A stretch of 64,000 nt of DNA from CADEDH01 sp041394285 (GTDB lineage Bacteria > Actinomycetota > Acidimicrobiia > Acidimicrobiales > SZUA-35), in assembly GCA_041394285.1 (NCBI GenBank), contig JAWKIL010000006.1, forward strand, positions 1 through 64,000, written 5' to 3'. Under the pieces are notes generated by a model. It made no database searches. It was given only the letters and a program-made list of their open reading frames with translations, and had not been told where the DNA came from. Positions 61,317-64,000 of the stretch are shown piece after piece. The first letter of the stretch is position 1. Every line of letters begins with the position of its first letter. The translations under genes were made by a program, and so were the position numbers.

Positions 61317-62559
61317 GGCGGGGCGGGGTGCCGCTGTCGAGGTCGAGCAAGTGGCCCATCCGCTCCTGCTTGGTCCGCAGGTAGGCGATGTTCTGCTCGG
61401 TGGGAACGGTCAGCAGGGGCACCCGCTCGGTGATCTCCAGCCCGTAGCCGTCGAGGCCGCCGTACTTGGCCGGATTGTTGGTGAGCAGCCGCATCGAGGT
61501 GACGCCCAGGTCGACCAGGATCTGGGCGCCGATCCCGTACTCCCGGGAGTCGGCCGGGAGCCCCAGGTCGAGGTTGGCGTCCACCGTGTCCCGGCCCTGA
61601 TCCTGCAGGCCGTAGGCCCGGATCTTGTGGCCGAGCCCGATGCCCCGCCCCTCCTGGCCCCGCAGGTACACCAGCACCCCCTGGCCCGCCTCGGCGATGT
61701 GGGCCAACGCCTGGTCGAGCTGGGGGCCGCAGTCGCAGCGCAGGGAACCGAAGATGTCACCGGTGAGGCACTCCGAGTGCACCCGCACCAGCACGTTGGG
61801 CTGGGCCACGTCGCCCCGCACGAAGGCCACGTGCTGCTCGCCGTCGAGCACCGACTCGTAGACCACGGCGGTGAAGTCGCCGTAGCGGGTGGGGATGGTG
61901 GCCTGGCCGAAGCGCTGCACCAGCTTCTCGTGCCGGCGGCGGTAGCGGATGATGTCGGCGATCGACACGAACACCAGGTTGTGCTCCCGGGTGAACTCGA
62001 TCAGACGCGGAACCCGGGCCATGGTGCCGTCGTCGTTGACCACCTCGGCCAGCACCCCGCCCGCCCGCAGCCCGGCCATCCGGGTGAGGTCCACGGCGGC
62101 CTCGGTGTGGCCGGCCCGCTTCAGCACCCCACCGGGCCGGGCCCGCAGGGGGAAGATGTGGCCGGGGCGGGCGAAATCGCCGGGGCGGGCCGCCGGGTCG
62201 AGCATGGCCCGCACGGTGAGCGACCGGTCGTGGGCGGAGATGCCGGTGCTCGTGTCGTGCCGGTAGTCGATCGACACCGTGAACGCCGTCCGCATCGACT
62301 CGGTGTTCTGGGCCACCATCAGCGGCAGGTCGAGCTCGTCGGCCCGCTCGTCGGTGATCGACACGCACAGGATGCCCGAGGTGTGGCGCACGAAGAAGGC
62401 GATCTTCTCCTCGGTGGCGTATTGGGCGGCCATGATCAGGTCGCCCTCGTTCTCCCGGTCCTCGTCGTCGGCCACCACCACGATCTCACCCCGGGAGATG
62501 GCCTCGATGGCCTCCTCCACGGGAGCGAAGGGCGAGTCGGCGGTGGTGTCGCTGCTCAT
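61306..62559 (-). CDS. ribBA: bifunctional 3,4-dihydroxy-2-butanone-4-phosphate synthase / GTP cyclohydrolase II
   Basis: Provides both precursors of riboflavin. The N-terminal RibB domain has DDEDRENEGDLIMAA and the C-terminal RibA domain has the zinc cysteines in HSECLTGDIFGSLRCDCGPQLD and the catalytic RGQEGRGIGLGHKI. 417 residues, the typical fused length. It follows ribE by 49 bases in the same orientation. The lumazine synthase gene ribH, which often comes next, is not here; the cold-shock-like gene takes that place. Confidence 0.95.
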   Translation of the reverse strand: MSSDTTADSPFAPVEEAIEAISRGEIVVVADDEDRENEGDLIMAAQYATEEKIAFFVRHTSGILCVSITDERADELDLPLMVAQNTESMRTAFTVSIDYRHDTSTGISAHDRSLTVRAMLDPAARPGDFARPGHIFPLRARPGGVLKRAGHTEAAVDLTRMAGLRAGGVLAEVVNDDGTMARVPRLIEFTREHNLVFVSIADIIRYRRRHEKLVQRFGQATIPTRYGDFTAVVYESVLDGEQHVAFVRGDVAQPNVLVRVHSECLTGDIFGSLRCDCGPQLDQALAHIAEAGQGVLVYLRGQEGRGIGLGHKIRAYGLQDQGRDTVDANLDLGLPADSREYGIGAQILVDLGVTSMRLLTNNPAKYGGLDGYGLEITERVPLLTVPTEQNIAYLRTKQERMGHLLDLDSGTPPRHAL

Positions 62560-62608
62560 GGCGCTGCTACCTCGATTTCTTTGTCTGTGCTCTCGGCGGC
62601 TGGAGCGG

Positions 62609-63193
62609 TCAGCCCCGCCCGGGCAGGATGCCGCCCAGGAGGCTCTCGGCGTACTTGGCCATCACGTCGACCTCGATGTTCACCCGGTCCCCGGCACCCT
62701 TGCGGCCGAGCGTGGTGACCTCCATCGTGTGGGGGATGAGGGCCACGGTGAAGCCGTCGGCCGCCGGGTCGACCACGGTGAGGCTCACCCCGTCGACGGT
62801 GACCGAACCCTTCTCCACCAGATAGCGGTGCAGCCCATCGGGCACCTTGACCTTCAGATCGGGGGCGGGGTTCACGATCACGCCCACGGCGTCGACGTGG
62901 CCCTGCACCAGGTGGCCGCCCAGCCGGTCGCTGAGGCGGACCGGGCGCTCCAGGTTGACGGGGTCACCGGGGCGCAGGTCGCCCAACTGGGTGCGGTCGA
63001 ATGTCTCCTGGGTGACGTCGACGTCGAACCAGCCGGCAGCGCTGTCCCACGCCACGACGGTGAGGCAGCAGCCGTTGACGGCGATCGAAGCCCCCAGCTC
63101 AACGTCACTCAGCACAGCCGGCCCCTGGAGCCGCAGCCGGCTGCCTTCCAGGGCGGCCACCGAGCCCAGCTCTTCCACGATTCCGGTGAACAT
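62609..63193 (-). CDS. ribE: riboflavin synthase, alpha chain
   Basis: Dismutates lumazine to riboflavin. The 194 residues start with the diagnostic MFTGIVEELG and contain the two lumazine-binding repeats; the second has GHLVQGHVDAVG. INGCCLTVV-type sequence appears as AVNGCCLTVVAWD. It begins 5 bases after ribD. Confidence 0.95.
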   Translation of the reverse strand: MFTGIVEELGSVAALEGSRLRLQGPAVLSDVELGASIAVNGCCLTVVAWDSAAGWFDVDVTQETFDRTQLGDLRPGDPVNLERPVRLSDRLGGHLVQGHVDAVGVIVNPAPDLKVKVPDGLHRYLVEKGSVTVDGVSLTVVDPAADGFTVALIPHTMEVTTLGRKGAGDRVNIEVDVMAKYAESLLGGILPGRG

Positions 63194-63198
63194 CGGAC

Positions 63199-64000
63199 CT
63201 ATCCTGCCTCTTCCGCTGGGGCCAGCTCTAGCCGGAGGTCATCGCCCAGCCGGCGGACGTCGAGCAGGCGGAGACGTGCCATATCGGCCATGGTGGCCGC
63301 CCCCGGGCCACGGAACAAGCCGGCCCCGTCCTCGCCCCCCGACAGAGCCGGCGCCAGGTAGACGACGTAGCGGTCCACCAGGCCGGCCCGGTGGAACCGG
63401 CCGGCCACGTCGGCCCCGCCCTCCACCATCAGCTGGACCACCTGGCGGCCGCCGAGGTCGTCGAGAACGGCCCCCAGGTCGCCCCCGGTCTCCAGGCAGG
63501 GGTGGACGGCGGCCCCCTCCGGGGCCCGGCCCAGCACCACCCGCAGCGGCTCCCGGGGCGGGGCGCCATCGGACGCCAGCACGTCGCGGACCGTCAGGCG
63601 GGGATCGTCGGCCCGTACCGTGCCCGCCCCCACCAGGATGGCGTCGGAAGCGGCGCGCAGCTGATGGGCGTCGTGGCGGGCCTCGGGCCCGGTGATCCAC
63701 TGGCTGGTGCCGTCGGCCGCCGCCGTGCGCCCGTCGAGCGTGGACGCCAGCTTGAGCACCACCCAGGGCCGCCCCGTCCGCCGGTGGTGCAGGTACGGGG
63801 CGAGCTGCGCTTCCACCAGGTCCGCCCCGGGGCCCACGATCACCTCGATACCGGCCTCCCGGAGCTGCTCCAGCCCCCGGCCTCCCACGTTGGGATCGGG
63901 ATCGGTCACCCCCACCACGACCCGGGCCACCCCGGCGGCGATCACGGCATCGGTGCAGGGCGGAGTGCGGCCGTGGTGGCAGCACGGCTCCAGCGTGACG
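63199..64000 (-). CDS. ribD: bifunctional pyrimidine deaminase/reductase, 5' end outside the window
   Basis: Second and third steps of riboflavin synthesis. The frame is still open at the window edge; the visible part begins within the deaminase domain at LEPCCHHGRTPPCTDAVIAAG, which supplies the two zinc cysteines, and includes the whole reductase domain (LKLASTLDGRTAAADGTSQWI, GAGTVRADDPRLTV, VEGGADVAGRFHRAGL). The start codon, the zinc His and any FMN riboswitch ahead of the operon lie beyond position 64000. Confidence 0.94.
   Translation of the reverse strand, partial: VTLEPCCHHGRTPPCTDAVIAAGVARVVVGVTDPDPNVGGRGLEQLREAGIEVIVGPGADLVEAQLAPYLHHRRTGRPWVVLKLASTLDGRTAAADGTSQWITGPEARHDAHQLRAASDAILVGAGTVRADDPRLTVRDVLASDGAPPREPLRVVLGRAPEGAAVHPCLETGGDLGAVLDDLGGRQVVQLMVEGGADVAGRFHRAGLVDRYVVYLAPALSGGEDGAGLFRGPGAATMADMARLRLLDVRRLGDDLRLELAPAEEAG

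Overview
The window is a very GC-rich, gene-dense stretch of bacterial chromosome, almost certainly actinobacterial. Support comes from the 16S and 23S sequences, frequent GTG starts with 4-base stop/start overlaps, many probable leaderless promoters, and two gene blocks with known actinobacterial order. The 16S gene looks like class Acidimicrobiia to me by eye, but no alignment was possible, so the placement below phylum is tentative.

Layout. 1-7.7 kb: ispH (+, cut by the window edge), then on the minus strand scpA-scpB-rluB-aroH-tyrA-cmk-plsC (chromosome condensation, rRNA pseudouridylation, tyrosine branch, CMP kinase, phospholipid acylation). 7.8-14.5 kb: trpS (+) followed by an accessory patch with a Rieske dioxygenase alpha/beta pair, a decayed IS110-family transposase and a solitary CoxL-like molybdenum hydroxylase. 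14.6-24.4 kb: pyrG-nudF-HD and tlyA-nadK-recN, separated by three plus-strand genes (AcuI-like reductase, beta-lactamase-fold hydrolase, unknown). 24.4-29.9 kb: histone-H1-like protein, two-domain methyltransferase, class I aldolase, and a protein with 18 copies of an 18-residue Gly/Arg/Ser/Tyr repeat joined to a TPR-like domain. 30.1-33.2 kb: wecB, an alpha/alpha-toroid protein and a WecG/TagA glycosyltransferase, a three-gene surface-glycan operon. 33.3-38.9 kb: a complete rRNA operon (16S-23S-5S, minus strand) with no tRNA in its spacer. 38.9-49.7 kb: tyrS, a small membrane protein, then argC-J-B-D-F-R-H with mpg and a Nudix gene behind it; argG is not here. 49.9-53.3 kb: MaoC-like protein, uridine kinase and a frameshifted pepF. 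53.5-60.8 kb: infC-rpmI-rplT-pheS-pheT, a DUF1844 gene and a degenerate GGDEF/EAL protein. 61-64 kb: ribD (cut)-ribE-ribBA-cold-shock-like gene.

Read from right to left, the order infC-rpmI-rplT-pheST-argCJBDFR(H)-tyrS-tlyA-nadK-recN-pyrG-nudF-scpAB-rluB-cmk is the superorder I know from Mycobacterium tuberculosis, so the rRNA operon, glycan genes, oxidoreductase patch and plus-strand trio stand out as insertions or replacements. Points most worth a second look are the FUS-like repeat/TPR protein, an AUA start for infC, the frame switch in the long scpB tail, a promoter/operator palindrome for the arg operon, a duplicated palindrome at the mpg start, repeated hairpins fused to stop codons, and clustered single-base indels in pepF and the IS110 remnant that may be decay or assembly error.
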